Notes: a model not told the origin generated them from the sequence alone. Positions 1 through 8,648 are shown, numbered from the stretch's first letter. The stretch is DNA of 64,000 nucleotides from CAVSMC01 sp963798655 (GCA_963798655.1 CAWCUH010000014.1:62001-126000), one strand, 5' to 3'. Numbers and translations are program-made.

Positions 1-529
1 TCGGCGCAGCGGCCGACGCACGATTGTGCACGTCGGTCAGCCAGCGGCCGGTGTCCGACAACGCGAGCGCGGTGCTCTCGCTCGTCGTCGCCGGCGCCAC
101 CGCCACGGCGGTCGCACTCGAGCGCGTCGTCGTCGGCTCGCGTGGCGAAACGCGCGCATCGCGCTGCAGCGCGTCGCGTGCGCCCGGCCGCGAGTCGTCG
201 CGTCGGGCTTCGCGCGCCGTTGCATGGGCATCGCCCGGCAGCGCATCACGGGCGGCGATTCGCGCATCGACGAATGCTTGCGCGCCGGCTTGCGCGAGGC
301 GCGGCGCGCCGGGGCGCGATTCATCAGCGCTCGCGTCACGCCCGCGCGTGTTCAGGGCAGGCAGCGTTCGAACCGCCGCGTCGCCGCGCACGGACTCGTT
401 CGCATCGGCGGCGACCGGGGTGACGCGCGCGACACCGGCGACGGCGCCCGGCGCGCGCAGCGCATCAGGGCGTGCGTTGCCGTCGCGCAGCGCGCGAAGC
501 AGGATGCCGAGCGTCTGCACGTTCAGCAT
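1..529 (-). CDS. fliK: Flagellar hook-length control protein FliK-like, N-terminal part
   Basis: Partial gene running off the left edge; about 176 residues are visible. The frame starts with an ATG at 529 (MLNVQTLGILLRAL) and continues without a stop in an Ala/Arg/Asp/Thr-rich, low-complexity stretch, as expected for the poorly conserved N-terminal half of the secreted hook-length ruler. Its C-terminal substrate-switch domain, which would settle the identity, lies outside the window. It is the last visible gene of the filament cluster, 36 bases after the fliT stop and in the same frame. Codon third positions are nearly all G or C, which favours this frame over the others. The name rests on position and composition, so it is tentative. 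Confidence 0.55.
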   Translation of the reverse strand, partial: MLNVQTLGILLRALRDGNARPDALRAPGAVAGVARVTPVAADANESVRGDAAVRTLPALNTRGRDASADESRPGAPRLAQAGAQAFVDARIAARDALPGDAHATAREARRDDSRPGARDALQRDARVSPREPTTTRSSATAVAVAPATTSESTALALSDTGRWLTDVHNRASAAAP

Positions 530-565
530 CGCAATCGCGCGCGGGCATCGCGGCCGGGCGCGCGA

Positions 566-904
566 TCACGCGCGCTTGCCACGGCGCGCCGCCGTGCCGA
601 CGTACGGCGCGACCTGCGCCGCCCAGGGTTGGGTGATCTCGCGAATGCGCGCGTCGTCGGCGAGGATCGCGCGCAGGATCTCGAGCCTGCGGCGGCGTCC
701 GGCGGCGTCGAGGTTCGCCGATGGCTCCCGGATCGAGCGCATGCGCTTGATCAGCGTGCCACAGACCGCCTCGGCGTCGGCAAGCGTCGTCCAATCGGCG
801 TTCTCGGCGGCCTCGACCATCAGCTGCGAGACACGGCCGATCTTTTCGTAATAGCAGAGCAGCGTCGTTTGCATATCGCGATTGCGTGCGTTGGCCATGC
901 TCAT
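566..904 (-). CDS. fliT: Flagellar export chaperone FliT-like protein
   Basis: A 112-residue, mainly helical protein. I chose the ATG at 904 because it overlaps the fliS stop as ATGA; the frame stays open further upstream into fliS, but those starts would overlap fliS heavily. Conserved-looking positions are the N-terminal helix with YYEKIGRVSQLM and the following Glu/Asp-rich helix. FliT proteins are cytosolic chaperones for the filament cap FliD and, in enterics, antagonists of FlhDC. Sequence conservation in this family is low, so identity leans on size, helix pattern and the order fliD-fliS-fliT. Translation is probably coupled to fliS. Confidence 0.75.
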   Translation of the reverse strand: MSMANARNRDMQTTLLCYYEKIGRVSQLMVEAAENADWTTLADAEAVCGTLIKRMRSIREPSANLDAAGRRRRLEILRAILADDARIREITQPWAAQVAPYVGTAARRGKRA

Positions 905-1332
905 ACGGCGGCGAGCCGCGGGCGCGCGGTGTCGGGCGTCGGCGGCGTGGCGTCGCCGATCGCTTGCCACGCGGCGCGCAACTCGGTCAGCAGCGCGGCG
1001 ACCTCGTCGAGTCCTGCGCGTTCGTTGCGCAGGCTCGTGATCAGCAGCCGCCGGTTCATGTAGTCGTAGAGCTCGTAGAGCTGCTCGGTCATCGCGCCGC
1101 CACGCGCGCGGTCGAGGCTCGCTTTGAGCCCCTCGTCGATGATGCCGATCGCCTTCGAGATCGCCGCGCCCTTGTCCGCGACACGGCCGGCGGCGAGCGC
1201 GGCGTCGGCGTCCGCGATCGCGCGGATCGCGCCGTCGTAGAGCATCAGGATCAGTCGATGCGGGCTGGCCGCGGCCACGCCAGTCTCCAGTCCGACTTGG
1301 GAATAAGCTTGAGCGGCGCGGTAAGCATGCAT
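901..1332 (-). CDS. fliS: Flagellin export chaperone FliS
   Basis: 143 residues, the usual length for FliS. The N-terminus (YRAAQAYSQVGLETGVAAAS, then PHRLILMLYDGAI) is the classic FliS signature, followed by the helical bundle with the YDYMNRRL segment. FliS binds the C-terminal helix of flagellin in the cytosol, stops it polymerising early and hands it to the export gate. The gene lies 85 bases after the fliD stop and overlaps fliT by an ATGA. The C-terminal tail is Pro/Ala-rich and probably disordered. Expression presumably follows fliD; no separate promoter is evident. Confidence 0.95.
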   Translation of the reverse strand: MHAYRAAQAYSQVGLETGVAAASPHRLILMLYDGAIRAIADADAALAAGRVADKGAAISKAIGIIDEGLKASLDRARGGAMTEQLYELYDYMNRRLLITSLRNERAGLDEVAALLTELRAAWQAIGDATPPTPDTARPRLAAV

Positions 1333-1417
1333 GGCGGGGGACCGAAAGTGATCACGAATGCCTCTTTATCGGCTGCCGCCGCTTCGCGCTTGAGGCCGCG
1401 CAGCGCGCGATCAACGG

Positions 1418-3449
1418 TCATTTCGAGCTCGAGCTCTTCGTGAACGACGCGAGCGAGTCGAGCTGCTGCTGCAGATACGCGCTCTGCGCGCTCAGCGTGG
1501 CGAGCAGCGTGTCGAGCGCGTTGAACTGCCGCGTGTAGTTCGCCTGCACCTGCGCGAGGCGCGCGTTGAACGCGTCCTCGCGCTTCTTTACGCTGTCGAT
1601 CGACTTTTGCAGCCCGTCGGTGCGCGATTTGATCGCGCCGTCGGTGTCCACCACATCGGACACGAGCTTGTTCAATCGGTAGGCGAAGCCTTGCCCGAAC
1701 GTGACCGTGCCGCGATCGCCGAGCACTCCGCCGCTCACGAGAACCTTGAGCCCGTCGACCGGCGAGCCGACGGCGCCCACGAGCGTCTGACCGCTGCCGG
1801 CGGCGGCGACGCCGTTGATCGTTCCCGCGATGTCGAGCCCGGCGGTCGTGGTCGGCGCGCCGCCGAGCAGCGAAGCCGCCGCGTTGCCGGCGGCGCTCGC
1901 GACCGACGCCGAGCCGTATCGGTTCGACGCGATCGTCAGCACGCCGCCCGCCTGCGTCACCGTCACGCTGCTGCCGGCGCCCGCGATCGCGCTCGCTCCG
2001 TTGATCTTCGCGCGCACCTCGGCGGCGAGCGCATCGGCGCTCGCGTACGTGCCGGCGGCGAGCGTGACCGTCGCCGAGATGCCGTCCACGTTGATGTCGA
2101 GCGAATCGTTGACGCCGGCGGTTATGGTCAATCCCGCCGCCGCCGATCCCGCCACGCTCGCCTGCCGTGCGAGCTGCAGTGACGGTGACGCCGTAGGTTC
2201 CGGGCACCGTCTTGTCGCCGAACGCGGAAACGCTCGCGAGGCTGTCGCTCGCGCTGCCGACGGCAGCGAAGAGCTGCGTCACCGCCGACGGATTCGACTT
2301 CAACGCGGCATCGAGCTTCGCCGGGTCGAGCGCGAGCGTGCCGTCCGTCTTGAACGCGACGCCGGCCTGCGACAGCGTCGTGAACGCGCCTGCCGGCAAC
2401 GCGCTGCCGAGGATCGAGCGAAGCTGCGTCTGGATCAGGCGCACCGTGCCATCGCCGGTCAACACCGACGCGTGCTTCTGCGTGGCGTCGAACTTCGTCA
2501 GATTGCCGAGCGTCGCGACGACCTGGTTGTACGCGCCGACGAAGTTGCCGACGAGCGTGACGACGCTGCCGGTGTTCGCGGAAACGGTGAGCGTTGCCGG
2601 TACGCCGACGTTCGTCTTCAACAGGTCGAGCGTCACGCCCTGGATCGCATCGGTCACCGTGTTCGTCGGCTTGCTGATCGTGATGCCGTCGATCACCAGT
2701 GTCGCGTCCTGCGCGGCGACCTTCTCGCTCAGGTTCCTGCCGCTGCCGATTGCTGCAGCGGGGTCGTAGGCGAGCTGCGAAAGGCCGCCCGCGTCCGTCG
2801 CATTGCCATCGTCGTCGGCGACGGTGATCTTGACGCTGTTCGCCGCGCCGCTCGCGTTCGACGTGATGACCAGACGATTGCCGGCGGCGCTGCCGTCGTT
2901 GACGATCGTCGCCGTGACGCCGACGTTCGCCGCGTTGATCGCGTCGCGAATGCCGGACAGCGAGTTTTGGCCGGGCGCGATCGTGACCGTCTTCGCACCA
3001 CTGCCGCTCGACGCGAACGCCACGCCGTCGAACGTGCCGAAATCGAACGTCAGCGTCCCCGAGCCGACCGCATCGGTCGTGTTCGCGAAGCCGCCCGATG
3101 CGAGCTTCTGCGCGTGCGCGAGGTTCGTCACCTCGACCGAATAGCTGCCCGCCACCGCGCTCGAACCGACGTTCGCGCTGAGCAGCGCCGCATCGGAGAC
3201 ATTCGCGGCGAGCGTCCTGAAACCGGTTGCGCTGGCGAGGCTCGCGAGCGTGGTCTGCAACGATGCCAGCGCACTTTTCAGCGTTCCGTACGCGGAGATC
3301 TTCGCCTGGTCCGCCGAGATCTCGGCGTCCATCAACGTCAGCGGCCGCTTCTCGACCTCCATCAGCTTCGCGACGATGCCCGCGACGTCGAGGCCCGAGC
3401 CGATGCCGGGGGAGGAGAGCGCGGGGGTGGTGCTCGGGGTCGTCGCCAT
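1418..3449 (-). pseudogene. fliD: Flagellar filament cap FliD, with one apparent frameshift
   Basis: The N-terminal frame from the ATG at 3449 begins MATTPSTTPALSSPGIGSG and carries the FliD N-terminal helix (LMEVEKRPL, SAYGTLKSAL) and flagellin-IN-like beta domains. It is coherent to about residue 424 (GTYGVTVT). The C-terminal frame resumes at once with QLARQASVAGSA and ends in the typical coiled coil (RLNKLVSDVV, QLDSLASF), stop at 1418. One surplus base near 2175-2181 reconciles them: 2032 bases are present, and 2031 would give 677 codons including the stop, i.e. 676 residues. The protein would cap the growing filament. Both halves look well preserved, so a sequence or assembly error, or a very recent mutation, is more likely than old decay. 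At about 676 residues the restored protein is longer than enteric FliD. Confidence 0.85.
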
Positions 3450-3478
3450 TGCAGAAGTCCGGATTCGGGTGAGTAGGT

Positions 3479-3832
3479 TCAGGCCTTGCTGCGGACGAGC
3501 GCCGTTTGCATCCGGTCGAGCGCGCGCGCGATGGCGAGCATTTCCTGCGACGGCACCTGCCGCAGCACGCTGCCGTCCTGCGTGTCGACGAGCCTCACGA
3601 CCACGGTGTCGGTGTCGTGGTCGACCTCGAATTCGAGCGCCTGCGTGAACGACTGGAGATTGCGGTTCGCATTGGCGACCGCGGCACGGACTTCGGCGGC
3701 GGTCGCCTGCGCGGCGGCTTGCGGGACCGCTACGACAGGCCGCGCCGGCGGCGGATCACGCGCCGGCGAAGCGCCAACGCCCCCGGCCGCTTGTGCGGTC
3801 AAGGGCGCAGGGCCATCCATTCGCTGGAGCAT
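3479..3832 (-). CDS. flaG: FlaG family flagellar protein
   Basis: 117 residues. The N-terminal half is a Pro/Ala linker. The C-terminal half (AVANANRNLQSFTQALEFEV, then VVVRLVDTQDG and VLRQVPSQEML) matches the FlaG family, which often ends in a PPE- or PSEE-like motif; here it reads VPSQEM. FlaG proteins are encoded between fliC and fliD in many polar flagellates and affect filament length and stability, but their mechanism is unsettled. The gene lies 62 bases downstream of the fliC stop and 29 bases upstream of fliD, so it is probably co-transcribed from the fliC sigma-28 promoter by readthrough. Confidence 0.9.
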   Translation of the reverse strand: MLQRMDGPAPLTAQAAGGVGASPARDPPPARPVVAVPQAAAQATAAEVRAAVANANRNLQSFTQALEFEVDHDTDTVVVRLVDTQDGSVLRQVPSQEMLAIARALDRMQTALVRSKA

Positions 3833-3894
3833 GACAGCCTCCTCAATCGAGAACCCGGCCGGGATCGCCGGCCGGGCTTTTCAACATGCGATCA

Positions 3895-5035
3895 TCACTT
3901 CAACAGCGTCAACACGTTCTGCGGCAGCGCGTTCGCTTGCGCGAGCATCGCCGTACCGGCCTGCTGGAGGATCTGCGAGCGGGTCAGGTTCGCCGTTTCC
4001 GACGCGAAGTCCGCATCCTGGATGCGGCTGCGCGACGCGGAGAGGTTTTCCGAAGCCGTCTGCAGGTTCGCAACCGTGGACATGAACCGGTTCTGCACGG
4101 CGCCGAGCGTCGCCCGTGCGGTGTTCACGGCGGACAGCGCCGCATCCATCTGCGTCATCGCGGTGTCCGCGCCGGCGACCGAATTCAGGTCGAGCGTCGA
4201 GAAGCCCGTGGTCGACGCCGCGGCCGTCAACCCGGCCGTGAGACCCGTGTTCGCCAGCGTCGCGCTCGCCGCCGAGCGCGTCGACGGTGATAGCGCTCGC
4301 TGCTCGTCAGCACGACCTGGGTGCTGTTCATCACGGTCGCGTAGACGCCGGTCGTGCCCGACACCGAGTTGATCGCGGACGCGACGTTGCCCGCCTGCAC
4401 CGCCACGTTGGCGCCCGCCGCGACTGCGCCGACGCTCGTGCCATTGATCGAAAGATGGCCGGCGGTGATCGCGCCGGTTGCCGGAGACTGCGGCGCCGTT
4501 GACGCTGCGCGACGCTCGACGTGCCGAGCGCGTTGCTTTGCGCATCGACGATCGAGGACACGGTGATCGTTTCGCCGACGTTCGCGCCGACCTGGAACGC
4601 CTGGTTCGTAAACGTGCCGTCGAGGAGCTTCACGCCGTTGAACGACGTCGTCGTCGCGACGCGGTCGATTTCCGCCTTCAGCTGCTGCGCTTCGGTATCG
4701 AGCGCCGCGCGGTCGGTCGTGCTGTTCGTCGCGTTGCGCGATTGCACCGCCAGCTCGCGGATCCGCTGCAGGTTGTTCGTGACTTCGGCGAGCGCGCCTT
4801 CGGCGGTCTGCGACAGCGAGATGCCGTCGTTCGCGTTACGCGCGGCCTGGTTCAGGCCGTTGATCTGCGCGCTGAAGCGGCTCGCGATCGCGAGGCCGGC
4901 AGCGTCGTCCTTCGCGCTGTTGATGCGTAGGCCGGACGAAAGGCGTTGCAGCGAAACGGCGAGGCTCGTCTGCGACGCGTTCAGGTTGCGCTGCGCGTTC
5001 AGCGATGCGATGTTGGTGTTGATGATTTGAGGCAT
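3895..5035 (-). pseudogene. fliC: Flagellin FliC, interrupted by four apparent frameshifts
   Basis: The N-terminus (MPQIINTNIASLNAQRNL) from the ATG at 5035, behind an AGGAG ribosome site, and the C-terminus (ASETANLTRSQILQQAG ... LPQNVLTLLK, stop at 3895) are standard flagellin D0/D1 domains. In the central flagellin-IN region the reading frame changes at about 4507, 4485, 4298 and 4267. Each change is explained by one surplus base; removing all four leaves 1137 bases, a 378-residue flagellin. The rebuilt middle reads SVNGAAV, PATGAITAGHLSINGTS, VYATVMNSTQVVLTSS and AITVDALGG, clearly flagellin-like. As written, the longest frame reads through into unrelated sequence and would not give a working filament protein. 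Artefact versus real decay is discussed in the findings. Confidence 0.85.
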
Positions 5036-5120
5036 TTGCGCTCTCCTGTCGAAGAAATTCCGGCGACATTGCCGAGTACGGCTGCCCCAAACACGTCGGG
5101 CTCGATAGCCGTCAAGGGCG

Positions 5121-5148
5121 TTATCGGACCCGCGTCGGCAAAACTTGA
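5121..5148 (-). promoter_or_regulatory. Sigma-28 (FliA) promoter of fliC
   Basis: On the minus strand TCAAGTTT (5148-5141), a 12-base spacer and TCCGATAA (5128-5121) closely match the FliA consensus TAAAGTTT-N11-GCCGATAA. It lies 86 bases upstream of the fliC ATG at 5035 and points into it. This fits late-class control of flagellin by the FliA encoded at 13959. The match is seen directly; function is inferred. Confidence 0.8.
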
Positions 5149-5390
5149 GCCAGTCGAGGCGGGAGGTGCCGTTGCGGGATGTCGAGGCGGTGCTTCCTTC
5201 GCGTTGCGCTGATCGCGTGGCGAGACAGTACGCGCGTGCGCGCCCCGCCGATCGCTCGAACTGCGTGCCGAATCGGCCGCTTTTCGCGGAAGTTGTCGAC
5301 GACACGATGAAACGTCGACCGTTCGCCGCGTGTAGCGAACAGCGTGCACGCCATCGCCGGCGCTGTTGTTCATCCGGCGAGCCGCTCGCC

Positions 5391-5410
5391 GTCATAGCGG
5401 AAACTATGAC
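5391..5410. promoter_or_regulatory. Palindromic operator candidate upstream of flhDC
   Basis: A perfect 7-base inverted repeat, GTCATAG-N6-CTATGAC, sits about 140 bases before the flhD start in the fliC/flhD divergent region. A CATAAT sequence at 5416-5421 just downstream could be the -10 of the flhDC promoter, which would place the palindrome over its -35 region. The rest of the 515-base gap (5036-5550) contains the fliC leader and sigma-28 promoter but no other gene I can support. The binding protein is unknown. Confidence 0.45.
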
Positions 5411-5550
5411 ATTGGCATAATTCGTGCGCCGTTCGCCGACACGAAGTCTTGCGCGACGCCGACGCGATTCATCGCCATGCGCCGCTGTGCCGCCGGCGTT
5501 TGCGTGCCGAAGATGGCGTCGACCCGTCCTCTGTCCATTGGAGCCGAAGC

Positions 5551-5865
5551 GTGAAGACCGACCAGCTGCTCGAAGACATCCGCGAAGCGAATCTGAGCTA
5601 TCTGATCCTTGCTCAGCACCTCATTCGCGCGGACAAGGCGGAAGCGCTCTACCGGCTCGGAATCAGCGAAGAGGTCGCCGACATCGTCGAGCGGCTGTCG
5701 ACGGCGCAGGTCGTCAAGATCGCCTCATCGAACATGCTGATGTGCCGGTTCCGCTTCGACGACGAGATCGTCTGGCAGCTGCTGACGAGCCACGGACGCG
5801 AGCGCGGCGTTGCGGGCGCGCACGCCGCGATCCTGATGGCGGCTGCGCTGCCCGAGGCGGCCTGA
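5551..5865 (+). CDS. flhD: Flagellar transcriptional activator FlhD
   Basis: 104 residues from a GTG at 5551, preceded by GGAG about seven bases upstream. The alternative is an in-frame TTG at 5449, but its extra residues are Arg-rich and not FlhD-like. The protein begins VKTDQLLEDIREANLSYL and keeps the conserved LAQHLIRADKAEALYRLGIS helix pair of FlhD. FlhD and FlhC form the FlhD4C2 complex that switches on class II flagellar operons with sigma-70. flhC follows one base later, so the two are co-translated. Master control presumably acts through the divergent region 5036-5550. Confidence 0.93.
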   Translation: MKTDQLLEDIREANLSYLILAQHLIRADKAEALYRLGISEEVADIVERLSTAQVVKIASSNMLMCRFRFDDEIVWQLLTSHGRERGVAGAHAAILMAAALPEAA

Positions 5866-5866
5866 C

Positions 5867-6424
5867 ATGCGCGGCAAGAGCGTCGTCGACGACGCGCGCG
5901 AGGTTCGGCGCGCAAGCGAGCTGATCGAGCTCGGCGCAAGGCTGCAGGTGCTCGAATCGGAAACGTCGATGTCGCGCGAGCGCCTGCTGCGCCTGTACAA
6001 GGAATTGCGCGGCAAGAGCCCGCCGAAGGGCATGCTGCCGTTCTCGACCGACTGGTTCGTCACCTGGCTGCCGAATGTGCACGCGTCCCTTTTCATGGCG
6101 ATCGAGCGCAACCTCGAGAAGACGAGCGTGCTCGAGCCGGTCGACGCGATGGTGAAAGGGTATCGACTCTATGTCGAGCAATGCGCGACGCACGGCCTCG
6201 AGCCGGTGCTCACGATCACCCGCGCCTGGCGACTGCTGCGCTTCGTCGAGGCCGGAATGCTGAAGCAGGTGAACTGCACGCGCTGTCACGGTCCATTCGT
6301 CGTGCGCGAGTTCGACCTTACCCGCCATTATGTATGCGGGCTGTGCCAGCCGCCGGCACGCGCCGGCCGCACCAAGGCCTCGCGCGCGCACGAGCTCGAG
6401 CCCGCGCTCGCGCAGGCCGCCTGA
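5867..6424 (+). CDS. flhC: Flagellar transcriptional activator FlhC
   Basis: 185 residues, normal length. FlhC is the DNA-contacting partner in FlhD4C2. Visible hallmarks are LPFSTDWFVTWLPNVHASLF and the zinc-binding cysteines CTRC ... CGLC near the C-terminus, which hold the Zn site needed for folding. The ATG at 5867 follows the flhD stop by one base. Downstream, motA begins about 140 bases later, so motAB may be transcribed with flhDC or from its own promoter in 6425-6564; I see no clear one. Likely targets inside the window are the flhB and flgB operons, which share a 15-base upstream element. Confidence 0.95.
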   Translation: MRGKSVVDDAREVRRASELIELGARLQVLESETSMSRERLLRLYKELRGKSPPKGMLPFSTDWFVTWLPNVHASLFMAIERNLEKTSVLEPVDAMVKGYRLYVEQCATHGLEPVLTITRAWRLLRFVEAGMLKQVNCTRCHGPFVVREFDLTRHYVCGLCQPPARAGRTKASRAHELEPALAQAA

Positions 6425-6564
6425 CCGACCCGGCTTCTCTTCCGGCCGCCCTTTCGGCTCAAGAAAAGGGCGCCGTTGCCGAAATCCCGTGTTGACGGCC
6501 GCCACCGGCGGCGCGCGCTGTTCGCGCGACGCGCGCGGTCATGCCAGGAACAACGGGAAGCGAC

Positions 6565-7419
6565 ATGCTGGTCATCATCGGGTACGTCATCGTCGCAGGC
6601 GCGATCTTCGGCGGATTCGTCATCGCCGGCGGCCACCTCGGCGCGCTGCTGCAGCCGGTCGAGCTGCTGATGATCGGCGGCGGCGCGATCGGCGCGCTGA
6701 TCGTCGGCAACTCCGGGAAGTCGCTGAAGGCGCTCGCGAGCGCGATGCCGGGTTGCTTCAAGACGTCGAAGTACGACAAGTCGCTCTACATGGAGCTGAT
6801 GAGCCTGCTCTACGAGCTGCTGAACAAGATGCGCAAGGAAGGGTTGATGTCGGTCGAGCGCGACGTCGAGAACCCGTCGGAGAGCGCGCTGTTCAGCAAG
6901 TACCCCAAGGTCGCCGCCGACCATCACCTGATCGAGTTCATGACCGATTACCTGCGGCTGATGGTGAGCGGCAACATGAATGCGTTCGAGATCGAGAACC
7001 TGATGGACAACGAGATCGACACGCATCATCACGAAGCCGAGACGCCGGCGCACACGCTGCAGAAGGTCGCCGACGGGCTGCCGGCGTTCGGCATCGTCGC
7101 CGCGGTCATGGGCGTCGTGCACACGATGGAGTCGGTCGGCATCCCGCCGGCGGAGCTCGGCAAGCTGATCGCGCAGGCGCTGGTCGGCACGTTCCTCGGC
7201 ATCCTGTTCGCCTACGGCGTCGTCGGCCCGCTCGCGTCGCTGCTCGACACGCGCGCGAAGGAATCGTCGAAGATCCTCGAGTGCATCAAGGTGACGCTGC
7301 TCGCGTCGCTCAACGGCTATGCGCCGGCGATCTCGATCGAGTTCGGCCGCAAGGTGCTGTTCTCGACCGAGCGGCCGAGCTTCAACGAGCTCGAACTGCA
7401 TGTGAAGGGCGCGCGATGA
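6565..7419 (+). CDS. motA: Flagellar stator subunit MotA
   Basis: 284 residues starting MLVIIGYVIVAGAIF at 6565, with a GGGAAG ribosome site just upstream; a second ATG at 6541 is in frame but has no such site. MotA has four membrane helices and a cytoplasmic loop. This copy keeps the FliG-contacting charged loop around MRKEGLMSVERDVE and the AAVMGVVHTMESVG helix typical of the IPTG-free MotA/TolQ/ExbB core. It forms the proton-driven A5B2 stator with MotB. The TGA stop lies inside the first copy of a repeat that now separates motA from motB; a short frame starting on the ATGA at 7416 is an apparent relic of the old motB start. Confidence 0.95.
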   Translation: MLVIIGYVIVAGAIFGGFVIAGGHLGALLQPVELLMIGGGAIGALIVGNSGKSLKALASAMPGCFKTSKYDKSLYMELMSLLYELLNKMRKEGLMSVERDVENPSESALFSKYPKVAADHHLIEFMTDYLRLMVSGNMNAFEIENLMDNEIDTHHHEAETPAHTLQKVADGLPAFGIVAAVMGVVHTMESVGIPPAELGKLIAQALVGTFLGILFAYGVVGPLASLLDTRAKESSKILECIKVTLLASLNGYAPAISIEFGRKVLFSTERPSFNELELHVKGAR

Positions 7420-7587
7420 GCGGCGAGCAGGGGCCCCGGGCCGCAGGCAAGGGGATGCGAGCAATCGCGATTCGCGCAGCGAGGCCGACCGCTCGGCCGA
7501 TCGATCTGTTTGGCGGCGCGGAGGCCGAGGCGATGAGCGGCGAGCAGGGGCCCCGGGCCGCAGGCAAGGGGATGCGAGCAATCGCGA
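7413..7587 (+). repeat. One and a half copies of a 117-base GC-rich repeat between motA and motB
   Basis: Bases 7413-7470 recur exactly at 7530-7587, offset by 117 bases; each copy is 58 bases and contains the core GAGCAGGGGCCCCGGGCCGC. The 59 bases between the copies contain a GGCCGACCGCTCGGCCGATC palindromic stretch. The ten bases TGAGCGGCGA occur at 7417-7426 on the motA stop and again at 7613-7622 on the motB start, as a target-site duplication would. A 59-codon frame (7416-7595) reads through both copies. I see no transposase. The element looks like a small dispersed repeat; its distribution in the genome cannot be judged here. Confidence 0.8.
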
Positions 7588-7611
7588 CGCACTGACCCCG
7601 GCGACTACGAC

Positions 7612-8595
7612 GTGAGCGGCGAAGACAAGCCTCCGATCATCATCCGCCGAATCAAGAAGCGGAGCGAGGCGCCGCACGGCGGTGCGTGGAAGATCGCGTA
7701 CGCCGACTTCGTCACGGCGATGATGGCGTTCTTCCTGCTGATGTGGCTGATCGGCTCGACGACCAAGGGCGACCTCGAAGGTATCGCCGAGTATTTCAAG
7801 ACGCCGCTCAAGGTGGCGCTGCAGGGCGGCTCGGGCAGCGGCGACAGCTCGTCGGTGATCCAGGGCGGCGGCAAGGACCTCACGCGCACCAACGGCCAGG
7901 TGAAGCTGGGCGAAAAGCCGCCGGAGAGGAAGACGATCAACCTGCAGGCGGCGCAGGCCGAGCTCGAGCGGCAGGAGCAGCTTCGCCTCTCCGAGCTCAA
8001 GCGCCGGATCGAGGTCGCGATCGACGCCAACCCGACGCTCGCGAACTTCAAGCGCCAGCTGAAGATCGACCTCGTTCCGGACGGTCTCCGCATCCAGATC
8101 ATCGACGAGCAGAACCGGCCGATGTTCGACACCGGCAGCGCCGTGTTGAAGCCGTACACGCGCGAGATCCTGCTCGAGCTCGGCAAGCTGATGAACGACG
8201 TGCCCAACCGCATCTCGCTGTCGGGCCACACCGATGCGCACAAGTACGCGGGCGGCGAGCGCGGCTACAGCAACTGGGAGCTCTCGGCCGACCGCGCGAA
8301 CGCGTCGCGCCGCGAGCTGGTCGCCGGCGGCATCGCCGAGAACAAGATCCTGCGCGTCACCGGGCTCGGCGAAGCCTCGATGCTCGACAAGGCGGACCCG
8401 TTGAATCCGATCAACCGCCGCATCAGCATCATCGTGCTGAACCACAAGGCCGAGGAGCGGATCCTCGGCGACGGCATCGCGAGCGATGCGGCGCCGGCGG
8501 CACCCGTGGCCGAGGCGGCGCTGTCGCCGCCAACCGCACCGACGCCGGACGTACCGCCAACGCCGCTGACCGAGCCGCCGACGCCGGCACGCTGA
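7612..8595 (+). CDS. motB: Flagellar stator subunit MotB
   Basis: 327 residues from a GTG at 7612. The single membrane helix YADFVTAMMAFFLLMWLIGS contains Asp32, the proton-carrying residue. The C-terminal OmpA-like peptidoglycan-binding domain shows the FDTGSAVLKPYT strand, GHTDAHKY and NWELSADRANASR. The last 40 residues are a Pro/Ala/Thr tail. Usually motA and motB overlap; here a repeat element pushes them 192 bases apart and the start is GTG. SGEDKPPI after the start aligns with SGEQGPRA encoded at the motA stop, which suggests the original start was ATGA-coupled. Confidence 0.93.
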   Translation: MSGEDKPPIIIRRIKKRSEAPHGGAWKIAYADFVTAMMAFFLLMWLIGSTTKGDLEGIAEYFKTPLKVALQGGSGSGDSSSVIQGGGKDLTRTNGQVKLGEKPPERKTINLQAAQAELERQEQLRLSELKRRIEVAIDANPTLANFKRQLKIDLVPDGLRIQIIDEQNRPMFDTGSAVLKPYTREILLELGKLMNDVPNRISLSGHTDAHKYAGGERGYSNWELSADRANASRRELVAGGIAENKILRVTGLGEASMLDKADPLNPINRRISIIVLNHKAEERILGDGIASDAAPAAPVAEAALSPPTAPTPDVPPTPLTEPPTPAR

Positions 8596-8633
8596 GCCGC
8601 ATCGTCGCCGTCCGGATGCAAGCCCGCGCGATT

Positions 8634-8648
8634 TGCGCGGCAATTCGG
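8634..8648 (+). promoter_or_regulatory. Candidate FlhDC box upstream of flhB
   Basis: The 15-mer TGCGCGGCAATTCGG is identical to one at 19918-19932 upstream of flgB. Both sites lie 70-85 bases before the first gene of an early flagellar operon, and both are followed by GCCGAA and AATCG-type sequence. That is the arrangement expected of an activator site read by FlhDC. It does not closely match the enteric FlhDC consensus, so the assignment is an inference. Confidence 0.45.

Noticed and set aside
1815..3476. Long plus-strand open frame opposite fliD
   Set aside because: Arg/Asp/Glu-rich shadow of fliD on the other strand, a usual effect of high GC; no family motifs.
6328..8643. 771-codon minus-strand frame opposite flhC, motA and motB
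   Set aside because: Reads through three recognised genes and a repeat; composition is that of antisense GC-rich DNA.
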